Assembly (NCBI GenBank): GCA_016946835.1
Contig: JACVTC010000223.1
Location: 75,001-139,000 of the forward strand
Length of the DNA stretch: 64,000 nt
Origin: Neocallimastix lanati (nom. inval.)
Lineage: Eukaryota > Neocallimastigomycota > Neocallimastigomycetes > Neocallimastigales > Neocallimastigaceae
Direction of reading: 5' to 3'
Shown one piece after another: positions 39,133 to 51,085 of this stretch. A model generated the notes under the pieces. That model saw only the letters and a program-made list of their open reading frames with translations, did no database searches and was not told the origin of the DNA. The position numbers were made by a program, and so were the translations under genes. How positions within the stretch are numbered: the first letter of the stretch is position 1; every line of letters begins with the position of its first letter.

Positions 39133-40371
39133 ATGATTATATAAAAATAAACATGTATTTAAAAATATATTGCACATAAATATTTATATCATTTTTATAG
39201 ATAATTTTATTAATATCAATATTAAAATAGAACGTATGAATATAATTACATATAAAATATAATTTTATTCATTATCAAATATTATTTTTTTATAAATATT
39301 TAATTATAAAAATATTGAAATAACAAATAACAAATAACAAATACAATAAAAAATAAAAATAAAAATATAAAATAAAATAAAAAAAAATAAAATAAAATAA
39401 AATAAAAATAGAGAAAATAAAATAGAAAAAATAAAATAGAAATAATTAAAATAAAAAATAAAATAAAATAAAATAAAATAGAAATAATTAAAATAAAAAA
39501 TAAAATAAAATAAAATAAAATAAAATTATAGTAGAATATTAAATGAGAAAGCACAAATTGAACAAAATAGAATAAAAAAAATAAAATTAATAAATAATCA
39601 TCATCATCATTATTGTTAATAAAATTTATATATATAAGAAATTTTAAATTATTAAAAAAAAATAATTCTAAATGAATAAAATAGCAAATAAAAATTATAA
39701 TATAATGAAAATTAAAATACAATAAAAATTATAAAACAATAAAAATTATAGAACTATAATAAAATAAAAAAAAGGTAATATAAATAAATTCTCTAACGAA
39801 AATAAAAAAAAATAATTATGATTTATATTTAATTTTGATTTTGATGAGTATACAAAAAATATATATATAATTTTTTTAAATATATATATTATATATATTT
39901 ATATATTCTTATAGTATTATAGTGTTTCAATTTTACAATATAATGTCATTAAAAAATATTTATTTTATGAAGCGTGAAAGAATAATTCTTAAACAATTTT
40001 TCGATAGAATTAAAAATTAACTAGCATTAAAAAATGATTTGTTTAATTTTTATATAAAAATGAAATGTTGAATAAAAAAATTAAAAAATGAAATAAAAAT
40101 GAAAATGAAAATGTAATAAAAGAACAATAAAAATAATTAAAAAATAAAAATAATTTAAAAATAAAAAAAAAAATAATGTATATATATATATATATATTAT
40201 ATTAATTTACTTATACATATAAAAACAATAATTTGTTTAAACCTTTAGTTTAAACCTAATTATATTTATATGTGTATGTGTATATATTTTTGTATGCACT
40301 ATATGAATATTTACATCTAATAATTTTAATCTATTATTATTACCTCTTAGTGTATTTTTTTATATCTATCT
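39045..40371. other. AT-rich spacer between convergent genes
   Basis: Lies between the 3' ends of the RING gene (plus) and the ankyrin gene (minus). Holds AT runs (39098-39133) and AAAAT-type imperfect repeats including a 54-base direct duplication at about 39430-39530. No gene; long open frames here come only from A/T repeats. Confidence 0.6.
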
Positions 40372-41496
40372 TTATTTTCCTATAGATAAAATATCTCTAT
40401 TAATATTTCTCATTGAATAAGGTCTTAAATTGAGAGCAGTTTTTTCTTGAATATGAGATTTCTCTGAATTTATATTATTAACAGATAATTTTTCATAATC
40501 TTGAATTTCTTTATGTTTTTTAAGAGTAGAAGCTGAAGATGGAGGTTTCTTTTTGGATTCTGATTTTGAGTTATTAGATTGCTTTAATTCAGAGGGTTTT
40601 TTTGATTCAGCTGATGTAGCACCTTTTTTTGAGCCAGACTTGCCTTTACCCTTCTTTTTACCCTTCTTCTTCTTACTTTTCTTTTTATAATGTTGTTCTA
40701 TATATCGATTTTCTTCCTCTTTTTATTTATTTATTTATTTATTTATATATATTTAGAAAAATTATTTATTATAAATATTAAATATTAATATATTTTTTAT
40801 TAATGAATTTTAATTTTTTAGTTATATATATATATTTATTCTTATTTTTTTATAGATTTATACCTATTAAGTATTTCTTTAATGTAATATCTGTTGTAAT
40901 ATCACTTGCTTTTTTTCCATCATTATTTATTACTGTTGGATTAACACCATATGATATCTTTTTTTAATATATATATAATAAATATATTGTATTGATTTAA
41001 TGAGTAATATATTAGTATTTATTATTATTATTAATTATTATTATAATTAATATAATTTATTAATGTAATTATTTATTAATAATTTCTTCCAGAGTTTAAA
41101 TATATTTTTTTAATTACCAAGAAATGAACAATATTTCCATTATTTTTTAATGCTGCAAAATGTAAAGGCGTTGAACCAAATATGTCTTTTTTTTCTAAAT
41201 CTTTAGCAGGAAGTCCACGTTTACAAAACTCTTTAATTAAATATTCATTTCCATTATTTGCTGCCCTTCATATATATATATATATATATGAATTCATATA
41301 TAAAATATATAATAAAACATATAAATTTTAATTGTTTTTGTAAAAAAAATTAAAATAATAAAATAAAATTAAATGATATATATATATAAAAATATAAAAA
41401 TAAAAAAATAAAAAAATAAAAAAAAAATTTAAATATATAAATAATAATAATAATAAATAAATAAATAAATAAATAATATTAATATATTTTATATGG

Positions 41497-41530
<34 letters not shown>

Positions 41531-42790
41531 AATTCATTTAAAATAGATCATACCAATGAACTGGGGTAACCCCATAATTGTTTTTTAATCTTGGGTCTAA
41601 ATTCATTTTCATTAATATTTTTACAATATCATTATGCTCCTTTTGTGTTGCCAATGATAATAAATCAGTTCCATAATAATCCTTTCTAACATTTAATGAT
41701 ACTAATATAAAATAAAATAATAATAATAATAATAACAAAAATTTTTTATAAAAGTCGTGTAAGTAAATTGTAGTATAAAACATATTATTATTATTATTAT
41801 TTTAATAATTTTATATATTTTTTAAAATTGTTTAATATACATGTTTCATTCCATAATAAATCATAAATCTTATATATATTAATATAATTAGTATTATGTA
41901 TTAGATATATATTTGTTAATAAAAATATTTGTATATTTAATTGTTTTTATTATCAAAATATATATATATAATTATTATTTAGTTACTATTATATTTATTT
42001 TTCAAATACTTCATATAAATAATATAATATAATTTTATATATTTACTTTATTAACATTTCCTTTTTCTACTAAATCTATTAACTCCTTTTCCTTTGGTGA
42101 ATTCCTACTATACTTTTTTATACATATTTCTGGTAATCTATAGTCTTTATCCATATTACTTTCTTCATTTGGGTTAATTCCATCATTATTATTAGTTTCT
42201 TCATTAGTACTAGTTACTTTACTCATATTAATTACTTCACTCATATTACTGACTTCACTCTTATTAATTATTTTACTTATATTACTTTTTTTATTCGTTT
42301 TACTTTTTTTATTCATATTACTTTTTTTATTCATATTAGTACTTTTTTTCATATTAGCTCCTTCTTTCTTATTAGTTATTTCCTTTGTATTTCTTTCTTC
42401 TTTTATATTAATTTTATTATTTGTATTAGTTCCTCCCTCTATATTAGTTCCTTCCTTTGTATTAGTTCCTTCATCTATGTTATTTTCTTTATTTGTATTA
42501 GTTTTTTCATTTACATTAGTTTCTTCTTTTATATTAGTTTCTTCTGTTGTATTAGTTCCTTCCTTTATATTAATTCCATACTTCGAATTAGTTCCTTCAT
42601 TTATGTTATTTTCTTTATTTGTATTATTTTCTTCCTTAGTATTAGTTTCTTCATTTGTATTATTTCCTTCATTTATTTTAGTTCCTTCATTTACATTTTT
42701 TGTTCCTTCATTTACATTTTTTGTTTCTTCATTTACATTAGTTCCTTCATTATTGTCACTTTTTTCATTTATATTAGTTGCTTCATTCAT
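40372..42790 (-). CDS. Ankyrin-repeat protein with Asn/Glu/Thr repeat head and Lys-rich tail
   Basis: Six exons from ATG 42790: 42790-42047, 41868-41841 (28 nt), 41701-41554, 41265-41118, 40957-40864 and 40718-40372. Total 1509 nt, 502 residues, GT..AG introns, exact phase. Residues 1-215 are a degenerate repeat of NEGTN/NEETN-like units. Then a helical start (KEKELIDLVEKGNVNK) leads through the microexon (IYDLLWNET) into ankyrin repeats: YYGTDLLSLATQKEHNDIVK, YGVTPVHWAANNGNEYLIKE and FGSTPLHFAALKNNGNIVHF, then NDGKKASDITTD. The tail is Lys/Ser-rich (KKKGKKKGKGKSGSKKG). Ankyrin repeats are protein-binding scaffolds; the partner is unknown. No membrane segment. Skipping the microexon breaks the frame, which supports it. 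The TPLH and TPVHW motifs make the repeat assignment firm. Confidence 0.88.
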
Positions 42791-44048
42791 ACTATTTTAT
42801 TCAATTTTTTTGTTTAAAATTTTTTGTAAAAGTCTATATACAATTAAAAATATATTATTAGTATAAGTTTCTTTTTTAAAAAAAAATATTATTTTGATAA
42901 ATATTTATTATAATATTGATATATCATATAGTAATGATAAAAATTCCATTTAATTTTAATGATTTTCTTTTATTTCAATTTTTAATTATATATATTATTA
43001 TTTATTATATAATAAAATATTTAATAATATTTTTATAATTTCCTCAATAAATTTTAAATTTTTTTTCCTTAAGTTTTGAAAATTAAAAAAAAAAAAAAAA
43101 AAAAAATTGATTTAATTTATTATTTTTCTAATAAATATTATTAAATAAAGTTTATTCCTAGTCTAAAAAAAAAAATTTTTAAAAAAAAAAATATATTTAT
43201 ATAGATATATTTAAATAAAATTAAAATTAAAAAATATAAAATATTCATAATAATTATTATAATAAATTAATAAATTATTATTTAATATAATATATTAAGA
43301 AATATAAAAATTTTAATAAATATATTGTTGTATTATACAAATTTAACAAAGTGTCTCCAAATTTAAATAAAACTTTAGAATTTATTATAAAGGAAATATT
43401 AATCTTTTTTTTTTTTTTTAAATATTATAAATATATGCATATTTAATCAACTAGTTTTATAGAAATATAATTAATATATAATTTTTTACATAATTTATGT
43501 ACATTTTTTTTTCCTATGATTTATTTAAACATTTAAATAGATACATGTTAATCATGACTATATCTATATATAATTTAGTCTGATTTTATTTATTAAATAG
43601 ATATAAATATATATATGTATAGTAATATTTTAAAAATATAATAAAATATAAGTATTATTTAATTTTATTTAAAAAAAATTTTTTTTCTTAAATATGTACA
43701 ATGTACATTATATATAAAATTTATAGAAATTGGTATATATATATATATTTTTTCTTTTAAATATTAATAAATTTGCTTATTTGTTTGTTTGTTCGTTTTT
43801 TTTTTTTTTTTTTCAAGTTTTTAATTTTTTTATTCTTTCCTTCATTAGTCCGGTTTCTTAATCTATCTTATTATCATATTTTTTCATATATCATTATCAT
43901 TATTTTCTACTTATTCGTCCTTCTTACTTTTTTATGAAATTGTAATGGTCTCTTTAGTTCTTTTTTTTTTTAATTTTTTTTATATATATTTATGATAAAT
44001 GTCATTGAATCCTTCAATTGAAAATAATTTTGATTTTTTAACTTTTTT

Positions 44049-44114
<66 letters not shown>

Positions 44115-45304
44115 TTTATATAATTAATTACATATAATATTTAAATTAGAAATTTTAACATTTTTTTTATAATTATTATTATAATAAGGTTTTATTGATC
44201 TATAATATTTATTTATTTATTTCATCTTTCGTTACTACAATAATATTCTTAATATTTTTTGTTATTATTAGTTGACTATATGTTATATGAGTTTCATATC
44301 CTTTGATATTGATAATATTACGAATTTTAATGAAATAGTTCTGAATTAGTACTATATTATGAATTGTAATAATTAATATAGTATTCACTATATTAAGGAA
44401 GAGTGATCCTGAGTTTGAACTAACAAATATTAAATTTGACCATAATTATACCAATATGACATATTATAATAGCCATATTCATAATCAACAATTGTTCTTT
44501 ATTTATCTATTACAGAAAATTTTTAATTTATTGCTGTAAAGGCATGTTTTTTAATTTTTTTTTCTTGGTAATTCTTGTTTATACTTTCGGACTATGAACT
44601 TTCTGTTACCCAACATAAATTTAGCACTTTATTATTACACAATGTTCATTCGTACAACGATTTCTTTATAAATTCTTTTATAATTCTTAATTATATATTT
44701 TATGAATTTAAACTTAAATAAAAACCATATATAAATTTATACATATTATATTTATATTCATTCGCATTAATTATGAGTATTACATATATAAAAAATATCA
44801 TATATTTTTTATAATTTTTTCTATAAGAAGACCAATAATTCTTTAATTTATATATATATATTTACTTATATAAAAAAAAAAGGTCTACAAAGAATTTGTA
44901 GAAGTAATATATATTTTAAGTTTTCTTTAATCATAATAAAAATTATTTCCCTTCCAAAACAATCTCTTTTTTTTTTTTCTCTCTATCCATTTCATTTAGT
45001 ACTCTTCACAAAAATGTACAATTCTCTTTTTTGATACAACATTCCACCCATGCAAAAAATAAATGTAAAAATTAAGAAACATTTTGAAATATTTTCTTTT
45101 TTTATTAACCATGAATTTCTTTAAATATTACACTCAATATTCTCATCTAGTTAATGATTCGAAATTACATTTCTAAATATTTTGAACTGAGAATTTCAAC
45201 TATTATATATATATAATTTAAAAGGAAAAGAAAAAAAATCTATTTAAATGTATAGTAAAATGTAGTAAAAGTAAAAATTAATATTATTATTTAATATATA
45301 TATT

Positions 45305-45349
<45 letters not shown>

Positions 45350-45428
45350 CTTTAAAATCTGAAAGGGCTATAATTATGTGGTGGTATTTTAAATTTAATA
45401 TAAAAAAAAATAATATATTATAATAATT

Positions 45429-45467
<39 letters not shown>

Positions 45468-45657
45468 TGCAATATTCCCCCTTAATATGAATTTTTTCAT
45501 CATTTACTGTAACACTAATATATATATATATATTTTTTTATTATTATTAAAAAAAATTATATTAAATAATAATAAATAAATTAAATAAAATAAACAATCA
45601 AACATTTATAAAATATAAATATAATAATGATAAATATAATAAAATATTTATTTATTT

Positions 45658-45692
<35 letters not shown>

Positions 45693-45985
45693 ATTCTTTA
45701 AATAAATTAAAATGTGTCCTTTTTTTTTTTTAATTTACATATAAAATAAATAAAAAATATATACACAAATTTACTAAATTTTTCTATAATAAATTATTAA
45801 AAATGTATAAATTTTAAATTTTCTCCAATCATGTTTAAATAAAAGATTAATATTTTTTTAGAAAATTTTACATATATATTCAAATTTTTATAAAATTTTT
45901 TTTTTAAATTTAGTTTTTTTAACAATATTATTTATTATATATATAAATATTTAAATTAATTAAAATAGAAATAATAATAATAAAA
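42791..45985. other. AT-rich intergenic stretch with possible coding scrap
   Basis: Mostly homopolymers and AT runs (for example 44078-44106, and a poly-A block 45432-45464). A less AT-rich patch at about 44225-44660 reads on plus as TILRKSDPEFELTNIKFDHN and, in a nearby frame, FLGNSCLYFRTMNFLLPNIN, broken by stops. It could be a decayed membrane-protein exon; no family can be named. The last 100 bases are the 5' flank of deoC. Confidence 0.45.
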
Positions 45986-46840
45986 ATGACTACTGAAATT
46001 GTTCAAAAGGCTAATGTTTACATTGAAGCTGCTAAAGCTAATGCCAAAATTTCAAAAGAAATATGTAATAAAGCTATTGCTTCATTAGATCTTACTTCTT
46101 TAAATGATAATGACACTGACGAAGTTATTAAAAATTTATGTAACCAAGCAAGATCTGCTTCTGTACCAACTGCTTCTGTTTGTGTCTATCCACAATTTGT
46201 TAAATTAGCATCCACAGAATTAAAAGATACTGACATTTCAATTGCAACCGTTATAAATTTCCCAAAGGGTGAAGACACTCCAAAGAAAGTTTATGACGAT
46301 ACTGTAAAGGCCATTGTGGATGGTGCTGACGAAATTGATGTTGTATGGGATTTCAAAGCATACATGCAAAATGATGTAGAAAAAGCTAATGAAATCATTA
46401 AGAGTTGTAGAAAAGCTATTGATGATGAAAATGTTAAGAATAATGGAAATGTTTTACTTAAAGTTATTCTAGAAACTGGCGCCTTAAGCGAAATGCAAGA
46501 CCAATTAGCTATTTACAATGCCTCAATTCATGCCATTACTAATGGAGCTAATTTCATTAAAACTTCCACTGGTAAAATTGCAAAGGGTGCTAGTCTTGAA
46601 GCTGCTGCTTACATGCTTTTAGCAATTGCTAAAACTTATAATGAATCAAAGAAAACTGTTGGTCTTAAAGTCTCAGGAGGTGTCAGAAGTTGTGAACAAG
46701 CTTCTCAATATATGAGTTTATTTAATGAAGTTTTATCCAAAGAAATTAATAACAATCCATTTACCATTAAGAAGAATACTTTCCGTATTGGTGCTAGTGG
46801 CTTATTTAAAAGCTTAGTTAATGAATTAAAGAACTACTAA
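45986..46840 (+). CDS. deoC: Deoxyribose-phosphate aldolase, bacterial type
   Basis: DERA (EC 4.1.2.4) cleaves 2-deoxy-D-ribose 5-phosphate to glyceraldehyde 3-phosphate and acetaldehyde, in catabolism of deoxynucleosides, in the cytosol. Single exon, 284 residues, a normal length plus a short N-terminal extension. All catalytic motifs are present: ADEIDVVW with D118, the Schiff-base lysine K192 in NFIKTSTGK, and the second lysine K228 in GLKVSGGVR. The phosphate-binding end FRIGASGLF is intact. The N-terminal motif LDLTSLNDNDTDEVI and the strand motifs (ATVINFP, LLKVILETG) resemble the enterobacterial DeoC subfamily (LTTLNDDDTDE, ATVTNFP, LLKVIIETG) more than other DERA classes. With the absence of introns this suggests acquisition from a bacterium, as is common in rumen fungi. 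Codons have adapted to the AT-rich host. Function is very sure; transfer is an inference. Confidence 0.97.
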   Translation: MTTEIVQKANVYIEAAKANAKISKEICNKAIASLDLTSLNDNDTDEVIKNLCNQARSASVPTASVCVYPQFVKLASTELKDTDISIATVINFPKGEDTPKKVYDDTVKAIVDGADEIDVVWDFKAYMQNDVEKANEIIKSCRKAIDDENVKNNGNVLLKVILETGALSEMQDQLAIYNASIHAITNGANFIKTSTGKIAKGASLEAAAYMLLAIAKTYNESKKTVGLKVSGGVRSCEQASQYMSLFNEVLSKEINNNPFTIKKNTFRIGASGLFKSLVNELKNY

Positions 46841-47268
46841 AAATAATTAAAATAAAATTTAAATTTTTTAAGATTTTGATATTTAAATTTTCAAATTAAT
46901 AAAATTATTATTATAATAGTAAATATTATTATAAAAATAAAATAAAAATATATATATATATAATTATTAAATGTTTTATTAAAAAAATAAAAAATGAAAA
47001 TAAAAATTGAAAAAACGAAATTCAAAATATTTATAGAATAAATTAATAGTTCTAGCGAATGTTGTCTATAAAATGCACATAAATACTACCTATTTTATAA
47101 AATAAAATATAAATAAATAAATAAATAAATAAATAAATTAAAAATTTGAAATTTAAAAAAAAAAAAAAAACAATGAAAATAAAAAGAAATATCTTTTTTT
47201 ATTATTTTTATTATTATTGGGTATGTGCCTTTTACATATACATAAATAATAGATATTGAGAAAAAAAA

Positions 47269-47299
<31 letters not shown>

Positions 47300-47671
47300 T
47301 AATAAAAATAAGAATAAATATTAATCATTTTTATATATGAAAATATTTAAGACTTTTATATGAACAACACATATCCAAAAAATAATAAAAAAAAAAATTA
47401 AATTAATTTTATACCTTTTTAATTTAATAAAAAAAACGGTCTATTAATATATTTATTTTTAATATATACAAATATTTATTTTATACACGTGATATATATT
47501 CAAATTTATGTAAACTCAATTAAATTAATTTTTATTTCAATTAAATAATAATAGTTTGTCATAAAAAATATATATTATAAAATATATTGCACTGAATAAA
47601 ATATATTCATTATAATAAACTAAGAAAAAGAGTTTTTTATTTTTTTATACTAGAAATAAAAAGCTCCTCCT

Positions 47672-47708
<37 letters not shown>

Positions 47709-48100
47709 AAGAGGAAAGAAAAGAAAAGAGAATAATTAAAAAAAATGATATTAATGCAAGTTAATATTATCTTTTTCCAAATGTAATCAAACTTTGACAG
47801 TTAATCAAATTCCTCAAAATTCAATAGAAATGACATTAATATGTATAAAATAACAAAATAATAAATTAAATAAATATTTTATTTAGAAAACCAAGAGATA
47901 CAATGTCCTCAATAAAAATATTATTTAATAAATAAGATGAAAATTTAATTACTGAAGAGTAAATTTGTATAATATATATAAAATCGATATTTATATTATT
48001 AATATTAAAATTTCAATTTAAATAATTAAATTTTTAACAATAGTAAATTATTTATTATTGTTATTGTTGTTAAATGGAGTAATAAATTTGATAAATTTTT
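46841..48100. other. AT-rich intergenic stretch
   Basis: 3' flank of deoC followed by A-runs (47674-47706). No gene recognised before the weak relic near 48160. Confidence 0.55.
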
Positions 48101-48290
48101 AAAAATGCTCAAAATTATTTATTATTATTATTATTATATATATGATATTAAATATGTACTATGTAATAATGAATTTGATAATAATGTAACATTGTTAGAA
48201 TATTTGATTCAAACATCTTTATGTCAGTACCTTCTGAATTTTAATATGAAACATAAAATAATGAAAGATTACAATAAATGAAAATATTAT
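47895..48290 (+). pseudogene. Possible ankyrin-type or related coding relic
   Basis: Scattered fragments on plus: MSSIKILFNK, stop, DENLITEE (about 47903) and NNEFDNNVTLLEYLIQTSLC (about 48165-48228) followed by QYLLNFNMKHKIMKDYNK. The NEFDNNVTLLEYLI string resembles gut-fungal ankyrin-like repeats. Stops separate the pieces. Assignment is weak. Confidence 0.25.
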
Positions 48291-48879
48291 ATTAACGGAC
48301 AAAGTAATTTTTAATTTTTTTTTTTAAAAAAAAAAAAAAAAAATAAAAAAAAATAAAAAAAAATAAAAAAAAAACAGAAATTTATAATTCAATGAAATAA
48401 ATATATATATAGATAATTATTGGATATATTTATATATAAACCTTTTTAGAGGTTTTTTCCTAGAAATTTAGCCCAAATTATATTTAAAAATATTTTTACT
48501 TTTGGTACATATGGATTCTCAAAACTTAACGAATAATTTCATTTATATTCTAAATTAAGGAATATAACAAATGTATTGAGAATCTAAATAAATATACTTC
48601 AATATGAGCAATATAAATAGTATAAAAATCATTGAATAATTTTAATTTATTATTTAAAAAGCTTATATATATGAACATCAATAATTTACATTAAAAATTA
48701 TAAAAATTATAAGGTAAAAAGATAATATTAAATAAATAGATATTAATATATATTTATATAACATTTAGATTATATTTATATATTCATTTATATATATTTA
48801 ATTAATATAATATAATAAGTAAAAACTTATAATATGTAAGATAATAATCAAAGACTAAAATACTTTTCTTATTTCTTGA

Positions 48880-49494
48880 AATAAACTTACAAGATAATAT
48901 ATTTCTCATTAATATTAGTCTTTTTGGTACTTTTTCATGAAAATAATAATGAACGCATAACTTCACTTAACTATTTCGTAGAGATTACGAGTTCACTTCA
49001 TCTACTACGTTCCTCAAATCTCAAAATAAACTCTATAGCTTTAGTTACGTTATATTATAAATATGTTGTACATATTATAGGTTTGTATATAAGTGTTTTT
49101 AAGTTGTTTTACTAAGAAGAGTTATATATATATTATAAATACTATTAATATATAAATGTTACTAATAATGTATAATATGTTAAATATTTGCATATATATG
49201 TTATTTAAAATTGTATAAAATAGCATAAATATAATATATAGTAAATATCGATAAAATATAATATATTTATACTATTTTATTATATATGCTAAATATGTTA
49301 TAAGATATGTTATATATTAATATATATTTAAAATATATTCATATATGTTTCCACTATACAATTAATGAGATAAGGACTTTCCTGTTACATTAAATCCTTT
49401 ACATTAAATTTCGGTCTAGGTCAACTATACTCCTTGCTGGTCGCAAGCCCTTAGCATCATTTAGCTCAGATTGGAGCTTGATTTATGATTTAAA

Positions 49495-49500
<6 letters not shown>
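48880..49500. other. Unexplained islands of higher G+C
   Basis: Two patches differ from the surroundings: 48920-49060 (open on plus, RITSLNYFVEITSSLHLLRS) and 49360-49495, which holds TCGGTCTAGGTCAACTATAC and a tRNA A-box-like string TTAGCTCAGATTGGAGC at about 49459. No B-box or anticodon arm follows, since a T-run starts at 49499. So I do not call a tRNA. They may be retroelement or tRNA-derived relics. Confidence 0.35.
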
Positions 49501-49529
<29 letters not shown>

Positions 49530-49639
49530 TATTAACTTCATTAAAAAGTGTTAAAAAAAAAGGTTAAAAATTCATGTTAATTATATATTGCAATATATGT
49601 TAAAAAATATGTTATATATATGATATTAAAAGTATATGT

Positions 49640-50130
49640 GTATAATGTTTCCATTTGTATCACAATTTAAGAAACCTAATAATTTTTAAATTCCTTTAAT
49701 AGACTTTTGTTTTTCAATGTTATCTAATTTGTTAATACTTTTGGAAATAATTTGAAAATTTTCAATTCTGTAGCCTAAGTATTCGAATGATGTTGGAAAA
49801 AAAGTAGAGTTATTTAGTAGAATTGAATTAAGTATTAACATAATTGAATATTATTCGAGATATACTATCTTTTTTGGGTACCTTGAATACGTTACAGGAA
49901 TGGTTAATTTGTATAGTTGATTCTATTTTTTTATTTAAAAATTCATCAAATTCTTTCTTAAAAGCTTCAAATTAAGACTTTGATAATTTAATTTCTCGAA
50001 GTATAGATAATTTATTTAAATCTTTTTCTCTAAATCTGAGTTTTATTTAGTTTTCCTCTATTGTAAATTATGCTTTCTGAGGATGTTTCAAATACTATTA
50101 AATAAGGTTTTAATGTATCATAAAGCATAA
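49640..50130 (-). pseudogene. Possible decayed LTR-retroelement reverse transcriptase
   Basis: On minus the translated pieces are PYLIVFETSSESIIYNRGKL, then (after stops) FEAFKKEFDEFLNKKIESTI followed by NHSCNVFKVPKK, then FEYLGYRIENF. The middle piece resembles the start of a Ty3/gypsy RT (L-x-E-x-L-x-K-x-I-x-x-S-x-S...V-x-V-x-K-K), and F-LGY-I the later F-LG-x-I block. At least four stops. The order and distance of the blocks are imperfect, so the class is uncertain. Confidence 0.35.
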
Positions 50131-50149
50131 TAATATTATATATTATTCA

Positions 50150-50981
50150 ATTATTTATTTATTTATTATTTATTATTTTTTATTTTTTATTTATTATTTA
50201 TTATATATTATATATTATTCAATTATTTATTTATTTTTTATTTATTATTTATTATTTATTATTTATTATTTATTATTTATTTATCCAATTTTTTTTATCT
50301 ATTATTTATTATTCAATTATTTATTATTTATTATTTATTATTAATTATTTATTATTTATTATTTATTATTTATTATTTATTATTTATTATTTATTATTTA
50401 TTATTTATTATTTATTATTTATTATTTATTATTTTTTTATTATTTATTATTTAATTTTTTTTTATTTTTTACTATTTTATAATTATTTTTGTAATAAATA
50501 AATAAATACTGTAATACATAAAAATATGATATATTTTAACATATTTATTTATTAATAATTATTTATTTATTATTTATTATTTATTATTTATTATTTATTA
50601 TTTATTATTTATTATTTATTATTTATTATTTATTATTTATTATTTATTATTTATTATTTATTATTTATTATTTATTATTTATTATAATTATTTATTTATT
50701 ATTTATTATTTATTATTTATTATTTTTATTATTTATTATTTATTATTTATTATTTATTATTTATTATTTATTATTTATTATTTATTATTTATTATTTATT
50801 ATTTATTATTTATTATTTATTATTTATTATTTATTATTTATCATTTATTATTTTATTATTTATTATTTATTATTTATTATTTATTATTTATTATTTATTA
50901 TTTATTATTTATTATTTATTGTTTATTATTTATTATTTATTGTTTATTATTTATTATTTATTATTATTTATTTATTATTAT

Positions 50982-51062
<81 letters not shown>

Positions 51063-51085
51063 TTAATTAATTAATTAATTAATTA
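50150..51085 (+). repeat. TTTATTA / TTTA satellite block
   Basis: About 0.9 kb composed of 7-mers TTTATTA (with TTTATTG and similar variants), ending in a pure (TTTA)n run (about 50985-51060) and an (ATTA)n run. A short non-repetitive gap lies at about 50460-50550. Confidence 0.95.

Noticed and set aside
39300-39722. Minus-strand 140-codon Phe/Leu/Tyr/Ile frame
   Set aside because: Translation of AAAAT-type repeats, including a direct duplication; no coding composition.
42477-42866. Plus-strand 129-codon hydrophobic frame
   Set aside because: It is the complement of the Asn/Glu/Thr repeat of the ankyrin gene (Val/Leu/Phe by codon complement).
48924-49115. 63-codon gene
   Set aside because: No splice partners, no family motif, and the frame is surrounded by stops in decayed-looking DNA.
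49459-49500. tRNA gene
   Set aside because: Only an A-box-like string; no anticodon arm, B-box or acceptor pairing.
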